NCBI RefSeq assembly: GCF_901000735.1
Contig: NC_081547.1
Location: forward strand, 29,623,382-29,687,381
Origin: Corylus avellana
Lineage: Eukaryota > Streptophyta > Magnoliopsida > Fagales > Betulaceae
DNA: 64,000 bases
Direction: 5' to 3'
In this document: piece by piece, positions 48,549-59,663 of the stretch
How positions within the stretch are numbered: the first letter of the stretch is position 1
How the letters are laid out: each line of letters begins with the position of its first letter
Position numbers and translations under genes: made by a program
The notes under the pieces: model-generated
Database searches by the model: none
What the model was told of the DNA's origin: nothing
Seen by the model: the letters and a program-made list of their open reading frames with translations, nothing else

Positions 48549-49130
48549 TTATATTGCCAGGACCAGACCCGGCACGGACTTTCCGACCCAACTGGAGACG
48601 CTGCTCTCCCAAAGGGACGGGCAATGGAGTGAGGTGATCTCAGCCTTCGAGGATGCTGAGGAGGTGGAGGCGAAATCCGAGGAGGAGGGTGAAGATGGGC
48701 TGGTGTTGCCGAGGCGGGTGACGGTGAGGGACGTGTTGAAGTACTCCCTGAGTTGAGTAATTACCCCATCAGAGACCGTCCAGGCGTGGACCCAGGAAAT
48801 GGAGCAGGCGAGATCGCAGCCCTCGACGAGGACAGTGGGCCCGAAGGAGGTTATGGACTTGGGGTTGAAGCTAAAGGACGTGGCAGAGACTGTGGCACTG
48901 CCGGTGAGAAGGCGCATCAAGAATTGATGAGATGGCGGACCATGGAACCACCACTCGAGGTCGGCGGCGACGATCTGGTGCACAGTGGCCACGTCGCGGG
49001 TGCTCAGGGCTTCATAGAGGGCGAGAACCACCCTTTGATTACTAGAAGAATCACTTTCTTCCAGAGCTTCCTGAGAGTTAGCCAGTTCTAGCCGAAGCCC
49101 AGGTGGGTGCCTAGGTGGAGGGTCTTTGTT
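48549..49130 (-). CDS. WUN1-like wound-induced protein, copy 2, start unclear
   Basis: One exon. The frame is open from the codon at 49130 down to the TAA at 48549-48551 and encodes the same domain as copy 1 (VVLALYEALSTRDVATVHQI, LEWWFHGPPSHQF, HAWTVSDGVITQLREYFN, VGKSVPGLVLAI). No in-frame ATG precedes the start of the conserved domain, and a TAA closes the frame at 49131-49133. The first in-frame ATG is at 48917 (in FLMRLLTG), giving 122 residues without the first helix; short WUN1 proteins of roughly this size are described in other plants. Translation from a non-AUG codon, or an upstream exon, are alternatives. This copy keeps its natural leader and TATA box. The coordinates given are the open frame, not a proven CDS. 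Confidence 0.7.
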   Translation of the reverse strand, partial: NKDPPPRHPPGLRLELANSQEALEESDSSSNQRVVLALYEALSTRDVATVHQIVAADLEWWFHGPPSHQFLMRLLTGSATVSATSFSFNPKSITSFGPTVLVEGCDLACSISWVHAWTVSDGVITQLREYFNTSLTVTRLGNTSPSSPSSSDFASTSSASSKAEITSLHCPSLWESSVSSWVGKSVPGLVLAI

Positions 49131-49232
49131 TTAGTCGGAGAAAGAAAGAGAGACACAGGAAATAGAAAAACTCCTGAGAGGGCAAAGGCCAAAGAGAAAC
49201 GCTGATAAGGGATATGAGGGGAAACAGAGGTG

Positions 49233-49240
49233 TTATATAG
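49233..49240 (-). promoter_or_regulatory. TATA box of WUN1-like copy 2
   Basis: CTATATAA on the minus strand, preceded by a C-rich stretch and followed by a pyrimidine-rich leader. It lies about 30 bases upstream of a likely transcription start near 49205-49210 and just outside the duplicated unit, so copy 1 lacks it. Confidence 0.65.
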
Positions 49241-49529
49241 GGAAGGTGGGAGGGGCTCGGGGTAGCCGTGTGAGATCTTCTGCACCCATTTCCATGTTTA
49301 CTATGTTCAAGAAGCCAATTGGAGTAGTTGTTTAGGGGTATTTTAGTGAAGAAAAGTTTACTTTGTTTTCTCTACGTGATGATGTGGTGTAGTTTTACTG
49401 GTTAGGCGGATGGGAAGAGATCTCTGTGGATAGGAGTAGTGTTGGTTCTTGTACGCGTATCGGGAAGAGGAGTAGTTGCGCTTGAATTAGTCAAGCCAAC
49501 TTTTTTGACCCGCTAATTACGTTATTAAG

Positions 49530-49560
<31 letters not shown>

Positions 49561-51413
49561 AACGTTATTAAGTTATTATCTTACGCTAAAGGTTTAAAAA
49601 TGTGTTAAAAACCTCACGCTATACACTTGGTGATGATCTGGCCAAAAACTTAATTTAAAGAACTTACCAAAAAACAAACAAAACAAAACAAAAATACGAC
49701 TAGGATATTGATTTCATAACTTAAATTAGGTTTTGCAAATATAAGCAAGTAATAAATGTGCAACATTATTAATTTCATTTAATTTTAAATGATATGATTG
49801 TTAAACACAATAAAACAAAATCTTTAACATAAATAAAAAGGATAAAGATCATATTCCATTCCAAAGAATGCATACTAGCTACTACCACGGCAAGAATTTA
49901 AAGATGTAACTAATGAGATCGTAAAGCAAATACCTTAAACCCACAAGGAAAGAATAAATCCATTCAATTTCAAATAAAACAAGGAGTAATTATTTTATAG
50001 TTTAGATTAAATTTAGGGAAATTTTTACTTAATTGTTTTAAAATTTTTAATGTAAACTATTTAGTGTATGGAACTTTAAAAAAACTTTTAATATCATCGT
50101 TCCGTTAAGAATTTATGTTAAATCCTAATTGAGGTTATTGAAATTCTTAAAATATCCTTATTTAAAACTAAAAATTTAATTTTAAGTCGAAGATAATTTT
50201 GTAATTTTATAAAGGTTACATAAGTATAATGGTCATTTTATTATTTGACCTTCTGATTTAACTCAAGTCCTAACCGAATGAGTGACTACAAAAAAAAATT
50301 AAAAGTTTAATATACTAAATTAAGAGTTTTTTAACTTTAGAAATAACATTACAAAAATAATAGAAATTTAAAGAGTTGAAGTGAAATTCATGTTTCAATT
50401 TTATACTATTTGACAATAATTTCACATTATTTATAAATTTTAAATGATTTANNNNNNNNNNNNNNNNNNNNATATATATATATATATATTTCACCAAAAA
50501 TGAAAATTATTATTGTGGCATGTCAGTGGCAATGTGGCAGGAGGAATTAAAGTTGTTTGTTTGTATTCATTTGAAATAAAGGTTAACGTCTTCACATCCT
50601 TTGAATAGTCGAATTTAGTCTACTTAGATCAATCAAGCAAAACATTGGAAAAAGAAGGTTTTTGCATTCCTTAAAAGCAATGCATTGCTGGCCCACACAA
50701 GCCAGGGCATTGGACACGAGGAAAATTTTTTTTTAAAAAAAAGCTTGTGAATGTTTTTTTAGTGTCTATTTAAAACGAGGCTAATGAGCTGTTTGAATAC
50801 GAAAAAAAAAAAAAAAAAAAATAGTGGTTTTAAAATACATGATTTTAAAAAAATAATTATAATTGATAAAAATAATTTTAAATTCACAATTTAACATTTA
50901 AAAATTGTGCATTTTAAAAAATATACATCTTTATAATTAAGCGGTTTAAATATATAAAAAATCCTTACTTTCAAATGTCATTTTCTTATGGTAATATTAA
51001 AAGAAGAATAGTCTCTAGCTAGCCTTAATGTCTTGGGCACAGACGAAGAAGTCTTATTAAATCTGTACACGTCATTATCTTTGATCAAAGCAATCCTCTT
51101 TTCTCTAAATCCAGTTGCATTTTGGGACTTTCTAAGAATGCACGTCCGGTGTGAAAGAAAATATACAGAAAGATAAGTTGAAAGAAACACATAAGGAAAG
51201 TGTATAAAAAAGTGTCAGCCGTTATGCTAATTAGCTAACTGCTGGATTTTGTCGGAGTAACACGAAGACAAATTGATTTTGGCAGAGAAGGTAAAATTAC
51301 AAATTAGGGACCAGTCGCAGTAACACGAAGACAAATTGATTTTGTCGTGGGTAATATAGTGGGAAGAGAGAGTTGTAAAGTACTGCATGCGCATTGCTAG
51401 ATTCAGTGGCTGA
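49241..51413. other. Intergenic, no gene seen
   Basis: AT-rich spacer with a T run at 49530-49552 and the 20-N gap. GTCGGAGTAACACGAAGACA near 51250 recurs at about 51310 as GTCGCAGTAACACGAAGACA. Confidence 0.5.
50452..50471. other. Assembly gap (20 N) at an (AT)n run
   Basis: Twenty N followed by (AT)9. The repeat probably stopped the assembler. Confidence 0.99.
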
Positions 51414-52374
51414 GAGAAGTGGGGGTGACCTGGGGCGGTCACCCCCGGTAAAAAAAGATTAATTTTTAAGTATTTTTATGGCATGGATTGTTTACCGCCC
51501 AAGGTAACAAAACTTTATTAAACCAAAAAAAGAAAAAAACTCCTCCAGCTGTTTCGGTTTCTTAGTTTTACATTTAAAAAAAAAAGTCAAGAAATTTAAT
51601 GTTTATTTATTAATATTTAGCATTTTTTTTTGTCATAATCCAAGTACCCAACCAACAAGTTGAGAGTAAAGTTTATAATTAAAGCCATTAACGCTTTAAT
51701 TTGTCTTGGTTATGACGGCGCCCTTAATTTGTCTTTGTTATAATTTAAGCTTTTTAATTGAGATATACTTCTCATTTTCATCATTTTGTTTATCTTATTC
51801 TAACACAATATTGTTATTTATTTATTTATTTTTTGTTTGGTGTGTTTTATATATTTTGAGATTTTGTCGAGCATCAACGAATTTCAGAAGATTATTGACA
51901 ATCTTAGATTTGTTCTTTTTATTAATTCATTTTAGGCTAATAGCTATCGGAATATGCTAATAATTTTATTATAATATCATTAGAATATGAGAAGTAAACA
52001 ATTATTAAAATAATACTTCGTAACAAAATGGAAGATGAATTTCTTGAAGATAATTTACTTGTCTACATTGAAAGGAAAATTGTTGAAAGCTTCGATTCAG
52101 ATTTGATACTTGATGATTTTGTTTCTCTAAGACCACATAAAATGCAATTTTAGGTACTTTGTATTTTGTATTTTTCTTTACTTTTGTACTTGTGTCTGCA
52201 TAATAACTAATATATCAATTTAACATATAAATATATTTTTTTGTAATACATTGTGATATAATTATTTTTTTTTATTGTATTTATCATATTATAATAAAAA
52301 TATAATATATAAAGAAAAAAAAAATTATTTTATTGACGCCCTGCTAAAAAGAACTCTTGGACCCAGCAAGGCTG
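51414..52374 (+). mobile_element. Decayed hAT element with transposase C-terminal relic
   Basis: Frame 51998-52153 ends RNKMEDEFLEDNLLVYIERK, then IVESFDSDLILDDFVSLRPH and a stop, which matches the C-terminus of plant hAT transposases of the zinc-finger MYM-like group. The upstream part is full of stops. The proposed ends CAGTGGCTGAG and the complement of GCAAGGCTG are hAT-like, but the flanks give no matching 8-bp duplication, so the limits are approximate. Confidence 0.6.
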
Positions 52375-53317
52375 TATACAGACCATCTGCATCTGTCATC
52401 ATAACTCATCGGCACTGATTGATGATGTTTGTTTGTGGTTCGTACGATCAAAATGAAAGGTTCCAGCTAGGCAGCTAGTCCTACTCTATCTCATCCATAA
52501 AAACGAGGTTCAAGTTGATGAGTGATGAGTGAAGCTTCATGGTCGAGCAGGAAGACAGCGCTGTCATGCGCTCATGGATGGCAATGTTTTGGAACACATA
52601 GCTGATTTAGACAGCCACAAAATACAATTAAGTAGGTTATTAAAATTTAAACTGGATTAGCATATTAATCCTAGTCGCTTTTCCTTGAATAGTATGTTTT
52701 TAGACAAAGTAATTCTCTTTTCAGGCCTATTTTTGACATTTATTTTATATCGATTGATGTAACATGTTTTAATAAATGGTAATTCACGTTGTTTTTATTA
52801 GGTTAGCCCATAAATAATTAAATTTATCTATCAAATTTTATTACCTAATTTTTTGACCCATGTAACACAAGGTAACATTCATGTGGGTTGCTATTTGGGA
52901 TTGCAGTTTAAATAAATACGATTTTAAAAATTGCGTTTTTTAAATTTATACTTTTTAAAATCGCAAAGGCTTTGGGTAAAACATGTTAAAAAATACTTTT
53001 TTTCTTTTCTTTTTTTTTTCCCTCAAATATTTCTTATGCGAAATCGTGATTTTGATTTAAATTCGCACATTTTCAAATAAGTCTACTTATAGAAATCTTA
53101 TTTTTTTTTTCTTCTTATTTTAGATTAAATGTTTTTTAAATCGCAATGCTAAACGCCTTAACGTTTTGTAATATCTTTTAAAAAATGCGGTGACATTCTT
53201 TTTTTATATATATAGAGAGAGAGCAGCATATATATATATTGCTATATATATATATATATATATGAAGTGGGACAAAAATTATTATTATTATTTCTTGACA
53301 TGTCCATATAAGAAAAT

Positions 53318-53390
53318 GAGACGAGGGATTTAAACTAATAATCACCGTTTCATGAGGCGTGATTTACAACTGATTGAGCTACCCCTTAAA
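53318..53390 (-). mobile_element. tRNA-derived SINE-like fragment
   Basis: On the minus strand: GGGGTAGCTCAATCAGT (A box), then CATGA, then AGTTTAAATCCCTC (degenerate B box). Same arrangement as the fragments near 1200 and 58490. Confidence 0.5.
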
Positions 53391-53627
53391 AATGACAAAA
53401 ATCATTCTTAAACACATATTAATAACAAAAGTAGATTAAAGCATCGATATCTAACTCAATAATTTTAGCTAAAGAATCACATTTTTAATTTTATTATATA
53501 AACTCACTTTTTTAAAGCATTTACATACCACCGTACGTTCTCTATTTTAATTATATACTTTCACAATTCATTTTAAATTTTTATTTTTTATTTTTATTTT
53601 ATCAACTTTTACTATTCAAAAAAGAGA

Positions 53628-53647
53628 NNNNNNNNNNNNNNNNNNNN
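53628..53647. other. Assembly gap (20 N) between identical sequence
   Basis: The 42 bases before the gap (53586-53627) are repeated directly after it (53648-53689), including TTATCAACTTTTACTATTCA. Two contig ends that overlap were left unjoined. Confidence 0.95.
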
Positions 53648-54105
53648 TTTTATTTTTATTTTATCAACTTTTACTATTCAAAAAAGAGAGAAAGAAAGAA
53701 TCATACTGTTTGTTATTTTATTAGTCTATTTATGCATAAGCCCACTGCACAACCATAGTATAACATCACACCAACAGGTATCCAAATGGAGAGACGCAAG
53801 TGACAATGTCCTTAATTATGTTGTTTCTGAGTCATTGAGGCACTAGATTTGTGGCTTTCTTCCTAAGTGCCACCATGCAACCTAAGACAGAGACTTTACA
53901 GCTTTTTATCAATCGTGGAGCCTCCATGGGCTCCCATTTGCCTTTCTGTACAGGCCTTCATGGCCACCTTCACCATCCACCATCATTGGAACTTGGAAGC
54001 TTCGAAGCATGATTTAATCTTTACCCGTCTTTACTGTCAACTTGTGTAACCAATCAAACCCCACTCCAGCACCAGCACAAAACCCACTCTTCATATGCAG
54101 CAACA

Positions 54106-55674
54106 CAGGGGCGGACCCATGCTTTCCAAAATTTTACAAATTTTCATAAATGTCCTTTAAATATATGAATTTTATAAATCTGTTCTCCCAAAATTCATAT
54201 ATTTGTCCCCAAAATATTTTTTGTGTTCATTTTTTATTCCTTTTTTAGTTTTACCCACCAAAATAATATTTGTGTCCCTTTTAATTATTATTTTTTAGTT
54301 TTATCCCCCCGAAAAATAATTACTTGTGTCCCCTTTTAAATTTTTAAATTTATTATTATCATTATTATTATTATTATTTTGCCACCTCTTTCAACATAAA
54401 AACACCTAAAATATTCAATTCATTTAGTTTACCTCTATTCTCTAGTTCACTTCTAATCAAAAACTTAATTTGATTTTGGACTCTCCTTGAATATGTAAAA
54501 GAAAAAGTTAAATCGTTTGGTTCTTTGAGTGACTTCTAACCAGTAATCAGTTTTTTAAATGGTTATTTTGAGTAATTTAGGTTTACAATATTTGTTTTGA
54601 CATCACAAGTTAAATGGTTTAATAATTTATAATTATAAAATTGTTTGGCTCGACTCTTAGCATTATTGCTATTTGGGGCTCCGGTGATTGTTAGGGAAAA
54701 AGTTCACACTCAAAGATACATTTTTCTTGGACCCTATAGATTGTGTTTAGTCTATTTTTGCTAGTTTTTTTTTTCCTAAGTTATTAATTTGCTAGTTGTT
54801 TATACTATTGTGTGTTTACAATGTTATGAGATTAAATGTAGGGGAAAGTTCACATACCTCCCTCAAACTACTACCCAATTGACAATGTTCCCCCCAAACT
54901 TTCAATTGCGACAATGTACCCCCAAAACTACCAAAACATTGTCAATGTCCCCCTCATTGACGAAACTACCCTTAAAAAAAAAAAAAAAACTAAAATTTCT
55001 GAAAAAACCTAAAATAAAATTTTAAAAAAATCTTTTTATTAGAAAAAAGAATTAAAAATTTTCGATTTTTTTTTTTTAATAATAATTGAAAAATTTTCGT
55101 TTGTTTTTTTTGTTTTTAAAGAATGTTTTCTTTTATAATTTTTAAATTAAAATTTCCGTTTTAAAAAAAAATTAAAATATTTTCGTTTAAAAAAATAAAA
55201 TTTTCTTTTTTTAAAACATATTTTTTAAAAAAATCTAAAAAAATAAAAATTGATTTTTTTTTTTAAATAAAAATTTCGGTTTAAAAAAAATCGTTTAAAA
55301 ATTAAAATAATTTTTTTAAAAAAATTAAAATTTTCATTTTTTTTTGAATTTTAGGGGTATTTTTGTCATATTGATAAATATATAGGGGCATTTTGATCTT
55401 TTTGCTAGCTTTGGGGGGATATTGACAATGTTTTGGTAGTTTGGAGGGTACATTGTCGCAATTGAAAGTTTGGGGGGGACATTGTCAATTGGGTGGTAGT
55501 TTGAGGGGGGTATGTGGACTTTACCCTTAAATGTAAGACTTCTATATTTTATTTTATATAAACACGCACAAACACATATAAAAATATTATATGTATCTAT
55601 GTGATTTTTTATTTATATAAGTCGATCCATCTCCCCAACTAAAAAAAAAAATTTCGTCCCCCCACACACCCCTG
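54106..55674. mobile_element. Non-autonomous hAT element (1569 bp) with nested MITE
   Basis: Perfect 8-bp target duplication CAGCAACA at 54098-54105 and 55675-55682. Ends CAGGGGCGGACCCATG and, on the other strand, CAGGGGTGTGTGGGG. No transposase frame. A second element (54841-55526) is inserted within it. Confidence 0.85.
54841..55526. mobile_element. Nested long-TIR MITE, Mutator-type (686 bp)
   Basis: Perfect 9-bp target duplication TTAAATGTA at 54832-54840 and 55527-55535. Ends GGGGAAAGTTCACATACC and its near-complement. Inverted repeats exceed 120 bases and include CAATTGACAATGTYCCCCCC and CCAAAACTACC-like words. Confidence 0.88.
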
Positions 55675-56560
55675 CAGCAACACGTCTCCATGAATTATAT
55701 ATATATATATATATATAGAAAAGTGTGAGTAAATATTATGAAGAGCTCATGATTGTCAATTATCATGGGGTGAAAAAGATGTCTTTTTTTCTTAAATGGG
55801 ATAATCATAATCTTACAAAATGTCAATTAGTAGCACATTATCTTATATTTTCCTTTAAATCATGAAATCGCCTAACCTTAGCCTACCAAGCATGATTGTT
55901 GTGTCTGATAGTGGTGTCTGTTTGGTTTTATTAACAAGACAGAATCAAGATACAGAGAGGTGGGACCCAACAAGCTCCTTAAAACAATTAATACAGTATA
56001 ATAATAATAATAATAATAATAACTACAAATAGGCCGGCCAAATAAATGATTTAGTGCAATAGTTTCTTGGCCTACCCACCAATAAGATAAAAAAAAGGGG
56101 GCGATTTTATTGCCGACCAAAACATTGGTAGCCACACCCACACTTGCGGCTGCAGCAAAGAAATTTGATTGCTAAACTAGAGTTGCTGGAACAAAGAAAG
56201 GCCACATGTTTATGCTATTTTAAGTAGTTGGTTTAAAGCATAATTGGGTTGAGTTCGGTTATTACAGGTAGAAGTCATTATAGCTAAGGACTACTCTGGG
56301 TTTAGCCGAATATGATAAGAAATTTTGATAAAGTATGGCTTAACTTAAAAGGGTTAATTGGTTATTTTAGGATTAGTCTTTATAATCAAATTGGATTAGC
56401 TAAGTGTTATCTTTATCATCAGACTAGACTAGTTAGGTGTTACCTTATCTCATTGTAATTCTGTTTAAGCAAGTCAGAGTCTTAATAGATCATTAATCAA
56501 AATTCTGCTTGACAACTTATGTTGATGCAGAGACCTAGGTTCTCGCTAAGAACATATCTA

Positions 56561-56591
<31 letters not shown>

Positions 56592-57820
56592 AACCATAGC
56601 TCATCCTCCAAAATATAGAATCAACGTAGGAAGGATCCGCAACTTTTTTAGTGAAAAAAAACCCATTACGCTCTAGCAATCACAAGAACGTTAGTGGTTT
56701 TATGATGCTAACAAAACAGATTATCACATAAAGTAAACACTTACAATGAAATTAAAACAAAACACTCATGAAGATACAAAAACAGTTTTCTCCTTTTTGT
56801 TACATCAGAATTCTTTTCAAACCAAAAACAAAAAAACACCCTCCAAAAGAGTTAGTAGGTACTGAGTGGTCAAATTCTGAATTAACGGCGTTAGAATATC
56901 TTGGCAGAGTAATTAAGTATTAATCAAATTTCATATTTTGAGAATTGATTTTCTGTTTTCTTTTGGGTAACAAATAGAGCCACTATGATTTCATTTTATT
57001 ATAAAATCCTACAACCACTATATATGATTCTTTGAATGCTAGCCTTAGATGGGCCACCAAATAAGGTGAGGTATATATATACGTAGTAGCCATCTGTTGG
57101 AGCCTGACCCTCACTAACCAGTAGAGAACTTGGCTTTATAGGACTTTTGTTTGGTCGGTAGGATTCAGTCAATCACAACTTTTGGTTCATAGTGCTCTTT
57201 ACCATAGACCTCGCTGCAAACGTTTTTTGACAGCTTGAAAAATTTGGCCATGATAATGACGCCAGTGTGTAGGCACAATTTTGCTGTAGCTGCAGCTGTC
57301 CTCAGTGATTTCAATAGTCATATTGTCTCGGCTGTTACTAGTAGCCTTCCTCCTCTACATGTTAATGCTGGAGAAGCAAGTAAAATATGCAGTTTCTAGA
57401 GGCTCCCCCATTCTCTCATTAATTTGTTTAAGGAGACCTTGTCTTCATCTCACTTGGCTCTTTTCTTATTGGACTTCTGCTCTTATCATAGAAGATATCC
57501 ACCACCAGCTCCACCTTCTCCAAAGATGGACAGCTGTTAAAATTTTCAGAGTGCCAATCATCGAGCACATCAGCTTGCAAAAGCACGCTGCTTCCCAATT
57601 TTCTCCCCTTGTCTCTTCAATCAAACGACAGTGGAAAAGATCCCCTTGTAATCTCTCTCTCTATTTTTTTTTTTTTTTAGAGAAAAAAGAAAAGAAAAAA
57701 GGAACTAGCAAGCCCTACCATGTCAATTATAGCGACATAGTAACTACTCCATTACCACCATTTTTAAAAAAAAAAAAAAAAAAAAAAAAAGAAGGAAAAA
57801 TTATCAAAACAAGAAGCGGT

Positions 57821-58083
57821 TGAATACACTGTATGCCAATATGTCTATTGTCTATAATCAGATTACCTGATAGAAATGTCTTTTATTGATGACGACATGA
57901 AGTATATAATTGAGTTGGAGGAGCAGTTGATGTGAAATGTCTTTTATTGATGACGACATGAAGTATCAAACAAGAAGCGGCAATCTTTCCAAAAGAGTTT
58001 CTATTCATAGCACAGCAGCAACGCTCTTTTGCTTGAGTGAATACACTGTATGCCAATATGTCTATTGTCTATAATCAGATTAG
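57821..58083. repeat. Local direct duplication
   Basis: TGAATACACTGTATGCCAAT and the next 26 bases occur at 57821 and again at 58038. Between them GTCTTTTATTGATGACGACA-TGAAGTAT occurs twice (about 57880 and 57940). Probably local slippage or a small duplication. Confidence 0.8.
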
Positions 58084-58454
58084 CTGATAGACATATTAGA
58101 ATATGAATCACATGATACACAAACATAAGAACAACGACATTCAACAAACTACTAACTACATCAGCATGAAATAAGCTCAGATAAGTGCTGTTTTGGGAAG
58201 ACAGGTCATGGATTTGAAGTTGTCTGCGATGTTTCAAATTTAGTTTCCATTGCAGGAACCTTAGCAGAGAACAATAGAGATCATATCTTTCATAAGTGCT
58301 CATCAAGTGCGGTAGGCAATTTCTTTGCACTTAGGGGTAAGACGTGAGAAATGGAGAACTTAATAAACCAAAGTAGTGCCATGTTCGGTCTGAACAATCA
58401 GCCTAGGATTTTATTTCTCAAGCTATCAAATTAACTAGAATTAAAATTTTGAAA

Positions 58455-58530
58455 CTAAGGAGATTTGAATTAGTGACATTCGCTTCATAATGTGTAATTC
58501 TTAACCAATTGAGCTACCCGTTGGTTCTTA
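58455..58530 (-). mobile_element. tRNA-derived SINE-like fragment
   Basis: On the minus strand: CAACGGGTAGCTCAATTGGT (A box), AAGAATTACACATTATGAAG, then CTAATTCAAATCTCC (degenerate B box). It is the best-preserved of the three such fragments in the window, all in the same orientation. Confidence 0.6.
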
Positions 58531-59663
58531 GTTCTAGTTCTCCCTAAAATTTCAAAGGTGCCTCAGTTGAACCAAGGCCTGCCCAGCTACCCAACCACAA
58601 GATTACAGACTTGAACCAATCCTTTGCGCCAAAAATTCCAAGTTAATGATACAATCCAGTTTTGCAATTTCATTCTACGTAGGGTTATACCTTCAGTCAC
58701 TCCCTCACCTTTTCAACTCAGCCGTTTTGGTCTCACTCCTTATTCTAGCAATATCTTCAAAGTACACAATGTTAATTCTTTTCACTAGTTGTTCTTCGCA
58801 CTCTTTACAAGCCATTACTTTCTACTTTTGACAAGCCATTTTCCTGATATTTGCAAAAGGGAATATTCACACCATCGACTACATAACCTCAACAACATTT
58901 GATTCCCTTAACTAAATTCGAGTGGGAGACCCCCAAACCCTAGTAAGGGAAGGCAGGAAGGACCAACCTATATAAGTAGGGTAGGACCCTTCATCAGGTA
59001 CACAATTTTTTTTAACACCCTCACTCAGACAATTTGCCCTTAACTCATTATGACTTAATCACCAGAGGTCGTTCTGCCGGACCTCTTTCCATCATCCTTC
59101 TCTATATGAATGGTATATATGATTGCACAGAACCGAGAAGCACTTCTCCACTTTATTCATCTTGCTTTAATTTTGTAGGCCAGCATCCTCTACACTCTAT
59201 CTTCCCTTAATTGACATAAACAGCGCTCTTTGGTAACTCTTGGTCATCAGTATTAACTACTTTCTCATTTACATAAACTTCATTGTTAACAAAAGCATAC
59301 TGTAGTTATTGAAAACATCTAAGATGTATGTCTAATATTTTTTCATGTAATAAACCAATTAAGGTCAATCGAAAACAGATATTTATGTTCATGCTTAGCC
59401 AAAAAAAAAAAAAAATGGTTTAAGGTTGTCTCCTTCCAAGTACAAATAAAATTTCATAATCAAGTTGCAGTCAGCATAAGGAAAATGATGGTACTGAGAA
59501 ACAGATATCTTCAACAACCTTATAAAAAAAGAAAAAAAGAAAAAAAAAAAGAAATGGATGCATCCGAATCACTCTAAGCCCATGTAATACACGAAAAGTT
59601 TAGCATAATTTCACAGACAGATCAATATACAATATAACAATATATTTTTCCTTACCTATTGGG

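Larger units (their letters stand above)
41310..49206. repeat. WUN1 tandem segment, unit 2
   Basis: Starts CTTTGATAAGCCATTCATTA and ends in the 5' leader of WUN1-like copy 2. Length 7897 bases, of which at least five inserted elements are absent from unit 1. This unit has no N gap and represents the segment best. Confidence 0.9.
55675..59663. other. Intergenic, repeats but no supported gene
   Basis: Contains an (ATA)n run (55999-56021), an LTR-like stretch with GAGACCTAGGTTCTCGCTAA near 56530, and A/T runs at 57663-57677 and 57766-57790. A segment at about 57200-57600 has short open frames on both strands, but none continues or matches a family I know. Confidence 0.4.

Noticed and set aside
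50025..50340. Possible further hairpin MITE
   Set aside because: Ends look similar to other MITEs, but arms do not pair over any useful length and there is no target duplication.
57200..57620. Possible coding remnant, with a frame reading SCPSLEKVELVVDIFYDKS on the minus strand and overlapping plus-strand ORFs
   Set aside because: Frames are short and broken by stops, and I cannot tie them to a family. The downstream Lys-rich part of the plus-strand ORF is an A run.
58455..58530. tRNA gene on the minus strand
   Set aside because: The A box is good, but the B box is degenerate and no acceptor stem or anticodon arm forms, so SINE-derived sequence is more likely.
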